Part shown: in pieces, positions 27,601-39,242 of the stretch | How the letters are laid out: each line of letters starts with the position of its first letter | How positions within the stretch are numbered: the stretch's first letter is position 1 | From: Zobellella iuensis | Lineage (GTDB): Bacteria; Pseudomonadota; Gammaproteobacteria; Enterobacterales; Aeromonadaceae | Reading direction: 5' to 3' | Length of the DNA: 51,467 nt | NCBI RefSeq assembly: GCF_016746085.1 | Contig: NZ_JAERTZ010000011.1 | Location: forward strand, 1-51,467 | The notes under the pieces: model-generated | What the model was told of the DNA's origin: nothing | Seen by the model: only the letters and a program-made list of their open reading frames with translations | Database searches by the model: none | Translations under genes and position numbers: made by a program

Positions 27601-30600
27601 CCCGATTTGGAGGGGACCGGTACCGCGGTTTATCCCCGCGCCTGCGGGGAACGGAGGATTCCATCAACACGGGAATCGACTTCTTGCGGTTTATCCCCGC
27701 GCCTGCGGGGAACGGGAGATGGACCGGGTGCTGGGGGAAGTGAAATCCGGTTTATCCCCGCGCCTGCGGGGAACGGTCGGGAGACAGATCCGGGCAGGCA
27801 ATTTTCATCGGTTTATCCCCGCGCCTGCGGGGAACGGTAAAAAGCCCGCGCGGTAGCGTAAGGTCCACGCGGTTTATCCCCGCGCCTGCGGGGAACGGGA
27901 GCGCACCTACGCCGGTATTTGGGACGGCACCGGTTTATCCCCGCGCCTGCGGGGAACGGGCAGTAACGCCATTCTCCGTGGCATCCACTATCGGTTTATC
28001 CCCGCGCCTGCGGGGAACGGGAAGCTGGCGGCATGGAGGTGGTGATCAAGCGCGGTTTATCCCCGCGCCTGCGGGGAACGGGCGATGGAGCGCATAGCAA
28101 ACCTGAAAGATCAGCGGTTTATCCCCGCGCCTGCGGGGAACGGCGCCCAACGGTCAGCAGGTCGCCAACGATCTCCGGTTTATCCCCGCGCCTGCGGGGA
28201 ACGGGCAATGATCTATAAGCCCTGAAAGCAATACCACCGGTTTATCCCCGCGCCTGCGGGGAACGGCTCTTGCTCAGTCCAGACCTTAATCTTCTGACCG
28301 GTTTATCCCCGCGCCTGCGGGGAACGGTGGGGGCTTGTTGTTTTTGCTCTCAGCAATTGCGGTTTATCCCCGCGCCTGCGGGGAACGGTGATATGGCTAG
28401 CACAATATTCAAACAATCGGCGGTTTATCCCCGCGCCTGCGGGGAACGGGCTCCGGTCCGGGACCACCACGGGCCCGCCGCCGGTTTATCCCCGCGCCTG
28501 CGGGGAACGGTGGGGCGCGGAAAACGGTGGTTGTCTGGTGTCCGGTTTATCCCCGCGCCTGCGGGGAACGGGGCCCTTGCTGGTGATGACGTATCGGGTT
28601 CGGCGGTTTATCCCCGCGCCTGCGGGGAACGGCCCGAGCGCTCCAAGGGTAATGGTTTTATGCACGGTTTATCCCCGCGCCTGCGGGGAACGGTATCCAC
28701 TACCTGGAAGACGACGAAGAGATCACGGTTTATCCCCGCGCCTGCGGGGAACGGAGTGGCAGGGGGATGGCGTTCATCGGCACCTCCGGTTTATCCCCGC
28801 GCCTGCGGGGAACGGCTGTCACCGCCGCCCTGCCCGCTGGCGGCCGCCGGTTTATCCCCGCGCCTGCGGGGAACGGTAATAAAAGATTATTATTCCGACA
28901 TCACTGAGCGGTTTATCCCCGCGCCTGCGGGGAACGGACACCGAAGAAATCCGCAACGCCGCCAAGGGGCGGTTTATCCCCGCGCCTGCGGGGAACGGTC
29001 ATTGACACCGATGCAATTATCATCAGCGCACGGTTTATCCCCGCGCCTGCGGGGAACGGGCAACTCGCCAGATGCCGTTACTGTCTCGCTGCGGTTTATC
29101 CCCGCGCCTGCGGGGAACGGGCCAGCCTCCTCAGTGGCAGCATCAAGCAACCCGGTTTATCCCGCGCCTGCGGGGAACGGGCCAATGCCAACTGATAGAC
29201 CCAAACGCCAACCGGTTTATCCCCGCGCCTGCGGGGAACGGGCGATCCGCCCGCCGCTCATGGTGTCGCGGCGCGGTTTATCCCCGCGCCTGCGGGGAAC
29301 GGTACGCCTTGGAAGTTTCCCAAGCAGTATTTTTCGGTTTATCCCCGCGCCTGCGGGGAACGGCCACGATAGCCAAGCCTCCACGGCGGCTATGGCGGTT
29401 TATCCCCGCGCCTGCGGGGAACGGGACGACATCGACGATTTCGACGAGGTGGAGAACGGTTTATCCCCGCGCCTGCGGGGAACGGGATATTGTCAATCCT
29501 GCCCTCTTTCACCAGCTCGGTTTATCCCCGCGCCTGCGGGGAACGGGTTTCTGGATCGTCGAGCCTCTCTGCGCCAGCCGGTTTATCCCCGCGCCTGCGG
29601 GGAACGGGACGGTGTCCATCTGCAGCAGCCTCATACGGGCGGTTTATCCCCGCGCCTGCGGGGAACGGCTTGCAGCTCTGCCCGCATGTTCATCACGTAA
29701 CGGTTTATCCCCGCGCCTGCGGGGAACGGCCCCCACGCGCCAGCCAGGATGCGGAGCATACCGGTTTATCCCCGCGCCTGCGGGGAACGGTGGCGCTCCG
29801 TATCTCGTTCTTCCTTGATCACCGGTTTATCCCCGCGCCTGCGGGGAACGGGCGCCATGCCTGCCAGTGTAACGGTTATCTGGCGGTTTATCCCCGCGCC
29901 TGCGGGGAACGGGGATATACATAGGGTTTTCGGTTGAGGGAAATCGGTTTATCCCCGCGCCTGCGGGGAACGGGTCAGCAACCAGGTGCCGGCCACCAGT
30001 GTCATCTGGTTTATCCCCGCGCCTGCGGGGAACGGTGAGCAGGCGAGATATAGTGGGCGTCAATCACCGGTTTATCCCCGCGCCTGCGGGGAACGGATCA
30101 GCCAGGCATCGGTGCAGGATCTCACCCGCGGTTTATCCCCGCGCCTGCGGGGAACGGCCACGGGCGGTTCTTGATCTGGGCGGCGGTGGCGGTTTATCCC
30201 CGCGCCTGCGGGGAACGGACCTACCCCAACTCGGCGGTGGTCGGCCTGCGCGGTTTATCCCCGCGCCTGCGGGGAACGGAAGGAGAGCATATGAATCTGT
30301 CAATTCAACAACGGTTTATCCCCGCGCCTGCGGGGAACGGTGCAGGGCGGTGGCGCCAGCGTCGACAAAGCGCGGTTTATCCCCGCGCCTGCGGGGAACG
30401 GACCAGAGCAGACAGCCCGGCATCCTGGCAGCGCGGTTTATCCCCGCGCCTGCGGGGAACGGACTCACAGAACAAAACCGTGAATCGCATCACACGGTTT
30501 ATCCCCGCGCCTGCGGGGAACGGCAGCGTCACGTTGCCTTTTTGGCTTATCCACTCGGTTTATCCCCGCGCCTGCGGGGAACGGCTGGTCAAGATCGACC

Positions 30601-33600
30601 GGGACGAGGACGGCAACGGTTTATCCCCGCGCCTGCGGGGAACGGCGGGTTTTGCTGTCGAGTGTGGCGGACCATGCCGGTTTATCCCCGCGCCTGCGGG
30701 GAACGGCGTAAATACCGTGTCGTGGCCAACATCATCGCCGGTTTATCCCCGCGCCTGCGGGGAACGGTTATGTTGCCCACTTGCCGTCCAGCGAGTACAC
30801 GGTTTATCCCCGCGCCTGCGGGGAACGGCAGCCCTCGATGCTCGCAGGAAGATTGATAGACGGTTTATCCCCGCGCCTGCGGGGAACGGTAGACGAGACT
30901 GACGAGGCGGTCAAATTTTTGCGGTTTATCCCCGCGCCTGCGGGGAACGGTCACTGACCCATTGTTTTTTCATTGCTGATCTCCGGTTTATCCCCGCGCC
31001 TGCGGGGAACGGACCAAGGGCACTGGCAGCTTTCCCATGGGCGGCGGTTTATCCCCGCGCCTGCGGGGAACGGCTCCGCGTAGAACCCATTGATTCGTGG
31101 GAAAACGGTTTATCCCCGCGCCTGCGGGGAACGGCCGGTAGTCGTTGGCCACATAGGCAACCCGGTCGGTTTATCCCCGCGCCTGCGGGGAACGGTTGAG
31201 GCAGGCCGTCTTGTAAGCCTGGTAAACCGGTTTATCCCCGCGCCTGCGGGGAACGGAAACATACTGTCGTCGCTCGGCGCAGCTGGAACGGTTTATCCCC
31301 GCGCCTGCGGGGAACGGATCCGGCGGAGGGTTTCATTGTCCCCATCGGCCGGTTTATCCCCGCGCCTGCGGGGAACGGGCGGCGGATGAATTTGAAGCCA
31401 TAGCCTGAATCTCGGTTTATCCCCGCGCCTGCGGGGAACGGAGCTTGGCCTGCTCGCCGAGGAAGCCCTGGGCCGGTTTATCCCCGCGCCTGCGGGGAAC
31501 GGGGTCAGTGCTCATTGGTGGGACGAACAGGACACGGTTTATCCCCGCGCCTGCGGGGAACGGAGGACGGCCAGTGCCGGTAGCGTCGGCAATTTCGGTT
31601 TATCCCCGCGCCTGCGGGGAACGGCTGTCCCGCTGGGAGCAGGAAGTGGGCCTGACCGGTTTATCCCCGCGCCTGCGGGGAACGGATCTGGAATCACGCC
31701 CCTCTCTACGTGCCAGCCGGTTTATCCCCGCGCCTGCGGGGAACGGTGCTGCGCCTCGTCCGGTGACGACATGCTGTACGGTTTATCCCCGCGCCTGCGG
31801 GGAACGGACGGTTACCAGATATAGCTCCCAGCACTCCTGCGGTTTATCCCCGCGCCTGCGGGGAACGGATCCAAAAAATGGCTAAGACGGTGCAGCGTAA
31901 CGGTTTATCCCCGCGCCTGCGGGGAACGGGTTGATGCGGATGTTGCCGGTGATAGTGGTGCCGGTTTATCCCCGCGCCTGCGGGGAACGGATGCGCGGTT
32001 TGCTGCAGTCAACCTGCCGCACCGGTTTATCCCCGCGCCTGCGGGGAACGGATTTTATGACTATGAGAAAAAGGCAGATTTCGCGGTTTATCCCCGCGCC
32101 TGCGGGGAACGGTTACAGCCAACGGGCGCGGGATGGCATCAACGGCGGTTTATCCCCGCGCCTGCGGGGAACGGTTATCCAGGGCGGTCAGGGCGGCCAC
32201 CAAACCCGGTTTATCCCCGCGCCTGCGGGGAACGGCAGGATATCGGTTTTCTGAGCCATTCGGCCGCCGGTTTATCCCCGCGCCTGCGGGGAACGGCATA
32301 TCGCAGCCATTTTGGCGAATGTGAACGACGGTTTATCCCCGCGCCTGCGGGGAACGGATTTGCAGGCAATCCAAGGCGGGGTTGGCACGCGGTTTATCCC
32401 CGCGCCTGCGGGGAACGGTAGAAAGCAGGATGATTACTGAATATTTTGAGCGGTTTATCCCCGCGCCTGCGGGGAACGGCCACAATGATATGCGTGGCTG
32501 GTGGCTACGGTCGGTTTATCCCCGCGCCTGCGGGGAACGGAAAGATGCCAAGTTCAGCGCCAGCCGGGCCGGCGGTTTATCCCCGCGCCTGCGGGGAACG
32601 GGAGCATGAAACCCAGGAATGACGCGGCATGTAAGGTTTATCCCCGCGCCTGCGGGGAACGGTCTGTTGCGTCCTGATGCTCATTTTGCTGGTGCGGTTT
32701 ATCCCCGCGCCTGCGGGGAACGGATCAGCCGGAAAAGCTGGTGCTGGCATTCTTGCGGTTTATCCCCGCGCCTGCGGGGAACGGCCAACATGGCCGGAGT
32801 CTTAACTGACTCCGGCCGGTTTATCCCCGCGCCTGCGGGGAACGGCACAGCCAGGGCCGGCACACCCGGGGCAAGGGCGGTTTATCCCCGCGCCTGCGGG
32901 GAACGGCAGGCCTCCCAGGCCTGCCGCATGGCCTCCAGCGGTTTATCCCCGCGCCTGCGGGGAACGGGCCGTGGGTGCGGGTGCCGCCGGCGCCATCGGC
33001 GGTTTATCCCCGCGCCTGCGGGGAACGGAGCAGTCGGTTGGCATCTTCCAGCCGGTTCTCCGGTTTATCCCCGCGCCTGCGGGGAACGGCATTTGGGGCT
33101 GGACGAACGCAGCATCCGGAACGGTTTATCCCCGCGCCTGCGGGGAACGGAGCAATGCCGTCATAAATTTCGCTCTCCAGCACGGTTTATCCCCGCGCCT
33201 GCGGGGAACGGCTCACTGAAAAACTGCGCCGGGCCGAAGAAACCGGTTTATCCCCGCGCCTGCGGGGAACGGGTGCCTGCGCCCCCGCTAGTTTTTGACT
33301 CTATTGGTTTATCCCCGCGCCTGCGGGGAACGGCGGCAGCATGACCGAGACCAGCATTTGCCAAACGGTTTATCCCCGCGCCTGCGGGGAACGGCGCATC
33401 GCATAAAGTCCTGCAGGCTGCCGGCGATCAGCGGTTTATCCCCGCGCCTGCGGGGAACGGTTGCGCAGGTTATGCAGTTCGCGGATATCGTGCGGTTTAT
33501 CCCCGCGCCTGCGGGGAACGGCAGCTCCAGCTGCTCTCGATGGCCGTCGTGGTCGGTTTATCCCCGCGCCTGCGGGGAACGGCAGCATATTGACCAGGGA

Positions 33601-34680
33601 TTCGCTGCGCTGGGCGGTTTATCCCCGCGCCTGCGGGGAACGGCCATATATGATCGGTACAGCTGCCTGACGCAGCGGTTTATCCCCGCGCCTGCGGGGA
33701 ACGGTATCTATGACCGCCTTTCTGAATGGGTGTCAGCGGTTTATCCCCGCGCCTGCGGGGAACGGTGCTTCGCTCACTTCTTGCGCAACTGGCTCGGCGG
33801 TTTATCCCCGCGCCTGCGGGGAACGGGTGCGTAAGGCGCTGGCGCTGACTACCGTTGACGGTTTATCCCCGCGCCTGCGGGGAACGGTGGCCCCGGCGGG
33901 CCACCAGCAGGCCGTGCACCGGTTTATCCCCGCGCCTGCGGGGAACGGTATTCGCGGTCCTGGAAGATCATCATAATCAACGGTTTATCCCCGCGCCTGC
34001 GGGGAACGGCCATGCAGCGGTTTGAGGCGGCAAACAACACCCGGTTTATCCCCGCGCCTGCGGGGAACGGGCTGGGCATAAAGCGCGCCCAGGCCTCGAT
34101 GGCGGTTTATCCCCGCGCCTGCGGGGAACGGCAGGCCGTATGGGTGATGGATTCCGAGATGTACGGTTTATCCCCGCGCCTGCGGGGAACGGGTGATGGC
34201 GTAGTGGTAGAACTCGGCCCGCTCCGGTTTATCCCCGCGCCTGCGGGGAACGGGGGGGCGTTAGAAACCCCTGGTCGATCAACTCCGGTTTATCCCCGCG
34301 CCTGCGGGGAACGGGTGTAGAGCAAACGCAGTCGCTACTGGACGACCGGTTTATCCCCGCGCCTGCGGGGAACGGGCCACCCTTGCCACCACCACCCATA
34401 TTTGCTCCGGTTTATCCCCGCGCCTGCGGGGAACGGCCCATGGCCCAGGTACGCCGTGGACGCCGCCGCGGTTTATCCCCGCGCCTGCGGGGAACGGTTA
34501 TGTCCAGCGAGAATCTTGGCTGGTGAAGCCGGTTTATCCCCGCGCCTGCGGGGAACGGCAGTAGATGGTGATGGTAGACATGTGAGTTCTCGGTTTATCC
34601 CCGCGCCTGCGGGGAACGGTGGTGCTGGTTTTTATGTCCAGTCTGTGACCCCGGTTTATCCCCGCGCCTGCGGGGAACGG
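24693..34680 (-). CRISPR. Type I-E CRISPR array, 164 repeats and 163 spacers
   Basis: The repeat is 29 nt. On the minus strand it reads CCGTTCCCCGC, loop AGGC, then GCGGGGATAAACCG, the type I-E repeat form with a 6-bp hairpin and an ATAAACCG handle. I counted every repeat start: 163 intervals, of which 150 are 61 bp, ten are 62, and one each is 60, 63 and 66. Spacers are therefore 32 nt with few exceptions (33, one 34 at 31379, one 37 at 33395). Transcription is on the minus strand from the leader next to cas2. The distal repeats (24693 and 24754) are degenerate, as expected for the oldest end. Other variants: 26404 (terminal G to A), 29153 (one C lost, 28 nt), and 30007, 32634 and 33305 (first plus-strand base changed). 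Confidence 0.99.
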
Positions 34681-35978
<1,298 letters not shown>

Positions 35979-36007
35979 GGTGTCGGCTCCTGAATAATAA
36001 CGGCGGG

Positions 36008-36835
36008 CTAAACCCGCCGGATCATCATCAATCCGCAGCCAAATGCCTTGGCCCGACCCACGCCTTGATAGAGGCTTGCAAGAAACACATCCGGCTCATC
36101 CACCACGAGGGTACCGCAGAGGTTAACAGAGCTGAACATAGCCCCTGCCTGCTTCCCTTTAATATCATGCTGCATATAGCCATCGGCTTGTAATCTATCG
36201 TCATTTTCCAGGCATCGGATCCCCATCTGCCTGCTGCGCTGCTGCCACCAGGCAAGCAATGCTTGCTCGGATATGGTTTTTAACGCCAGATCAATGGTTA
36301 CCTGTCTGCCCAAGCGGGATGCCAGCTCACCACGGTAGCCGCCGCCTTCAATCACTGTTTTCCAACGATTAATATCCTCATCAGATGCCAGGTCGAGCAA
36401 CTGGTGCTTCAACTGCTTCTTGGTTCCCACCGCCGATAGGGAAAGCTGTTTTGCCTCCTTGAATAGCCAGTGCTGCTGGGCATCCATCAAGACATCGTGA
36501 CGTTTACCCTGGCGGCACACGGTAGGGTTTACCCTGAGTTGGAAGCCCAATTCATCACCCGGCTTTAATTGGGGTGAAAATGACCGGCTTTCCACCTGAA
36601 ACAACTGCTCTGTATTGTCCGGCTTTTCCTTGGAAAGCACATAAAACAGTGGCTCCCCCGATGGTGCCAAGCGTCCGTCGCTCTGTTCATGACGAAATAA
36701 AAAACCGCGTTTTTTCTCACTGGTAAAAAGATGCCAAAGCAACTGATGATGGCCGTAAACCCCCTTGCCCATAGCTTTTACCAGTTCGGCTCTGGCTGCC
36801 TGGCTGTTACCCAGTGTTATTCGGGATAGATACAT
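36008..36835 (-). CDS. cas6e: pre-crRNA endonuclease Cas6e (CasE)
   Basis: Two ferredoxin-like folds that start MYLSRITLGN. A His in the YGHHQLLWHLF segment (residues 28-30) corresponds to the catalytic His of Cas6e, and the C-terminal Gly-rich loop GVGRAKAFGCGLMMIRRV is intact. It cuts each repeat at the base of the hairpin and stays bound as part of Cascade. At 275 residues it is longer than E. coli Cas6e (199); the extra length is in the middle (about residues 95-200). It begins 1 bp after cas5e ends. Confidence 0.95.
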   Translation of the reverse strand: MYLSRITLGNSQAARAELVKAMGKGVYGHHQLLWHLFTSEKKRGFLFRHEQSDGRLAPSGEPLFYVLSKEKPDNTEQLFQVESRSFSPQLKPGDELGFQLRVNPTVCRQGKRHDVLMDAQQHWLFKEAKQLSLSAVGTKKQLKHQLLDLASDEDINRWKTVIEGGGYRGELASRLGRQVTIDLALKTISEQALLAWWQQRSRQMGIRCLENDDRLQADGYMQHDIKGKQAGAMFSSVNLCGTLVVDEPDVFLASLYQGVGRAKAFGCGLMMIRRV

Positions 36836-36836
36836 G

Positions 36837-37571
36837 TCATTCCTCCACCAAGATCAGCTGATGTTCCTGACGAGCGGCAAATTGCCAAGGCATTCGGCTT
36901 ATCGGCTCATCCCATACATTACGACTCTGCACCCCATCGTACGCCCCCAGATCATCGGCCATGCCCTGCCACAGATAGGTCACCGTTGAGCCCAAGTCCA
37001 ACCAGCGCCGATCTTGCTCAAAACTGCCCAATATGGGGGGAAACGACGAATCGAGCGCTGCTTTTAGCTCTGCTTCAATCAATAGAGGGGCCACCGGGGC
37101 AGCCAGTGGACATGCCTTACGACCCAGATAGGGGATAAATGCCGGTTTTGTTAACGCCCTTGCCAGAGCTTCCAGCGTGACCTCACTTTCTTGCTGTTGC
37201 CATACGGCAACCACCCAGTAGTCATCGCTGCGATAATCCCGGCTGGATAACACCGTATTCAGCTTATCCTTGTCCGTGCCCAGTTCATCTTTACGGGTAT
37301 AAAAGGTGCGTTTTTTTTCCTGCGACGGCACCTGAGCCGTATGATAATCCCGCATCAGACCGCCGGATGAGTAGGCTTTGATGGCAATCCCAATACTGGC
37401 ACGTAACGCATCAAGACGGCTGGCATCATCGCGTTTGATGCCCAATGCGGCTCCCAGTAAACCCAATACCGCCGAGCGACTGGGAGCCAGACCCGAAGGC
37501 CTGTCTCCACCTACTGCCGCTTCACCCCAACTGGCCATGGGTCCATAAAGACGAAAAACCAGATATTGCAT
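36837..37571 (-). CDS. cas5e: Cascade subunit Cas5e (CasD)
   Basis: A 244-residue Cas5 with the N-terminal RAMP strand MQYLVFRLYGPMASWG, the GDRPSGLAPSRSAVLGLLGAALG block and a thumb with YHTAQVPSQEKKRTFYTRKDEL. It binds the 5' handle of the crRNA and links Cas7 to Cas8e. It follows cas7e by 9 bp and lies in the same operon. Confidence 0.96.
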   Translation of the reverse strand: MQYLVFRLYGPMASWGEAAVGGDRPSGLAPSRSAVLGLLGAALGIKRDDASRLDALRASIGIAIKAYSSGGLMRDYHTAQVPSQEKKRTFYTRKDELGTDKDKLNTVLSSRDYRSDDYWVVAVWQQQESEVTLEALARALTKPAFIPYLGRKACPLAAPVAPLLIEAELKAALDSSFPPILGSFEQDRRWLDLGSTVTYLWQGMADDLGAYDGVQSRNVWDEPISRMPWQFAARQEHQLILVEE

Positions 37572-37580
37572 AACGCCTCC

Positions 37581-38615
37581 TCAGTCGGCGACAAACGCCT
37601 TGAGTTGCTCGAAGCTTCCCTCGCCTTCCAGAGCATTAACGGCATAACGGGCATCGGCGCAGGCACCATAGACCTTGTCGAAATTCTCGACCTGCCGTTG
37701 CAGTGCCCGCACTGCGTCCTCGGCCTGGTTTTCTCCGGCAATCGGTTTCAAGAAGGCAACGGACAGGGAGCGAGGTTGCTGCTCGCCTTTTTCTGCCAGT
37801 ACATAAGAGGAGTAGGCCCGAGAAGCAAAACTGTTTTGCTTGCCCTTGGGTGACACTTTCACCGAGGCTTCCACCAGTGCTGCAATCGCCTTGTCGGCCA
37901 ACGCCAGGTCACCGCCCAGGTTGTTGACCAACAGCTCTTTATCAATACAGATGTAGCTGTAGAACAAGGCGGCGGCGAAAGCGGCTTCACCGATATGGGA
38001 GGCACCCAGATCCGTATCACCCCGGTTAAGATCGTCGACCGCGGTGAAGTAATCCTCCTCTACCGCCACCCCGTGCACACTGATGGCATGCGCGACCTGG
38101 CAGGCGGCTTCACAATTGAACTCGGGGGAAGAGGCCAGCATTCGGCCAAACATGGCAATGTCTACCGCCGTTGCATTACGGCGCAGCAAAGCCAGATCTT
38201 CTTTTTCCGGCGCCCTGTTTTCTTCGGCCAACGTCTTAACCAACTGGTTAACCGCCTGCATCTCTTCTGGGCTGATATGGGCAAGCTGTTCAATCTCCAG
38301 GCTGTCTTTTTTGTTCTTGCCAAACACCCCCGCAATCTCCGCGGACCAAGCCTTGGCCTGCTTCTCGGCAACGCCAAGCTCAGTCAGCTGATTGAATACT
38401 TCAATTCCCAGCCGCTTGGTACGGGTACCGATATGCTCGCCCAGTGCCTGCTCAAATAGCTCGGAAATACGCCAATTACGCTTAAGGCTCTGCGAGCTGA
38501 CCCTTAACCGTTCGGTCCCCCCCATCCGGGCAGTCTTGGGGCGCCCCAGATCATCACGGTTCAGGTTGGAAGGTGCGTAAGAGGTCAGCAGGTGCAGTTG
38601 GATAAATTTACTCAC
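37581..38615 (-). CDS. cas7e: Cascade backbone subunit Cas7e (CasC)
   Basis: A 344-residue Cas7e. It starts MSKFIQLHLLTSYAPSNLNRDDLGRPKTARMGGTERLRVSSQSLKR, the typical N-terminal RNA-binding region (described, not all needed for the call). Six copies would coat the crRNA spacer. The start is a GTG at 38615 with AAGGAG 8 nt upstream. Confidence 0.96.
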   Translation of the reverse strand: MSKFIQLHLLTSYAPSNLNRDDLGRPKTARMGGTERLRVSSQSLKRNWRISELFEQALGEHIGTRTKRLGIEVFNQLTELGVAEKQAKAWSAEIAGVFGKNKKDSLEIEQLAHISPEEMQAVNQLVKTLAEENRAPEKEDLALLRRNATAVDIAMFGRMLASSPEFNCEAACQVAHAISVHGVAVEEDYFTAVDDLNRGDTDLGASHIGEAAFAAALFYSYICIDKELLVNNLGGDLALADKAIAALVEASVKVSPKGKQNSFASRAYSSYVLAEKGEQQPRSLSVAFLKPIAGENQAEDAVRALQRQVENFDKVYGACADARYAVNALEGEGSFEQLKAFVAD

Positions 38616-38630
38616 GGTGATTCTCCTTGA

Positions 38631-39242
38631 TTAATCTTTATTTTTTGCCAGCCCTGACTCGGCGGCCTGGTAATAATCCATCGCCCAGCGTACGGCGATC
38701 TTCTTGTCGGGCCGCAGTGCGGCCTGACCATAGTGCTCATCGAACCAATCCAGTATCCCCTTGGCCAATGAGACCACCCGGGTCTGTCCGTTTACCTGCT
38801 TTATCAACCTGTGCAGCCGGCGATAAAACTCCTCCGCTGTTCTGGCCCCCTGCAATTGTTGAAAACGCAACTCACTGACCTTCGGCTTGTCGGTGTCGGG
38901 ATCGATTTTCCCCAGGGAAGCCGCAAAGCTCTGGCCGCCATCCTGCTGCCTGACGTGACTCAATACGCCGGCCAGGGTGGCCCAGGCGAGCATGGACCAG
39001 GGCTTACGCTCCCGTACCGACTCCGGCAACCCCAGCCACAGGGCCCTGAAACCCTGGGTCATCAGCACCGCCTCCGGGGTCTCGGCCCGTTTCAACTCTG
39101 CCCGATAGACGGTGGGGGCCGGCCGGATATTCAGGGCCGCCAATTCCTGCTCGGGCAACATCATGGCTTGCCACCAGCGCATCAATGCCACTTCACCGGC
39201 AAAGGATGGCTTCACCGTTGCGGGTTGTTCAGTTGCTGTCAT
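38631..39242 (-). CDS. casB: Cascade small subunit Cse2 (CasB)
   Basis: A 203-residue helical protein with the family blocks VALMRWWQAMMLPEQELAAL, ALWLGLPESVRERKPWSMLAWA and LRPDKKIAVRWAMDYYQA. A Cse2 dimer lines Cascade and stabilises the displaced DNA strand. It is about 40 residues longer than E. coli Cse2. Its ATG overlaps the cas8e stop codon by 4 bp (ATGA). Confidence 0.95.
   Translation of the reverse strand: MTATEQPATVKPSFAGEVALMRWWQAMMLPEQELAALNIRPAPTVYRAELKRAETPEAVLMTQGFRALWLGLPESVRERKPWSMLAWATLAGVLSHVRQQDGGQSFAASLGKIDPDTDKPKVSELRFQQLQGARTAEEFYRRLHRLIKQVNGQTRVVSLAKGILDWFDEHYGQAALRPDKKIAVRWAMDYYQAAESGLAKNKD

Noticed and set aside
28270-29700. Long open frames inside the CRISPR array, up to 476 codons, encoding repeated FIPAPAGNG, VYPRACGER and GLSPRLRGT peptides
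   Set aside because: They are translations of the stop-free repeat in three rotating frames, because the 61-bp period shifts the frame by one each time. They have no ribosome sites and no family resemblance.
29546-31717. Possible homology between spacers 29547-29578 and 31686-31717 (both with CTCTCT and GCCAGC)
   Set aside because: Alignment needs 2-nt gaps and several mismatches; not above what chance can give among 163 spacers.
24693-34680. Self-targeting spacers against genes in this window
   Set aside because: I noticed none, but a full comparison of 163 spacers by eye is not reliable; a local alignment search is needed to settle it.
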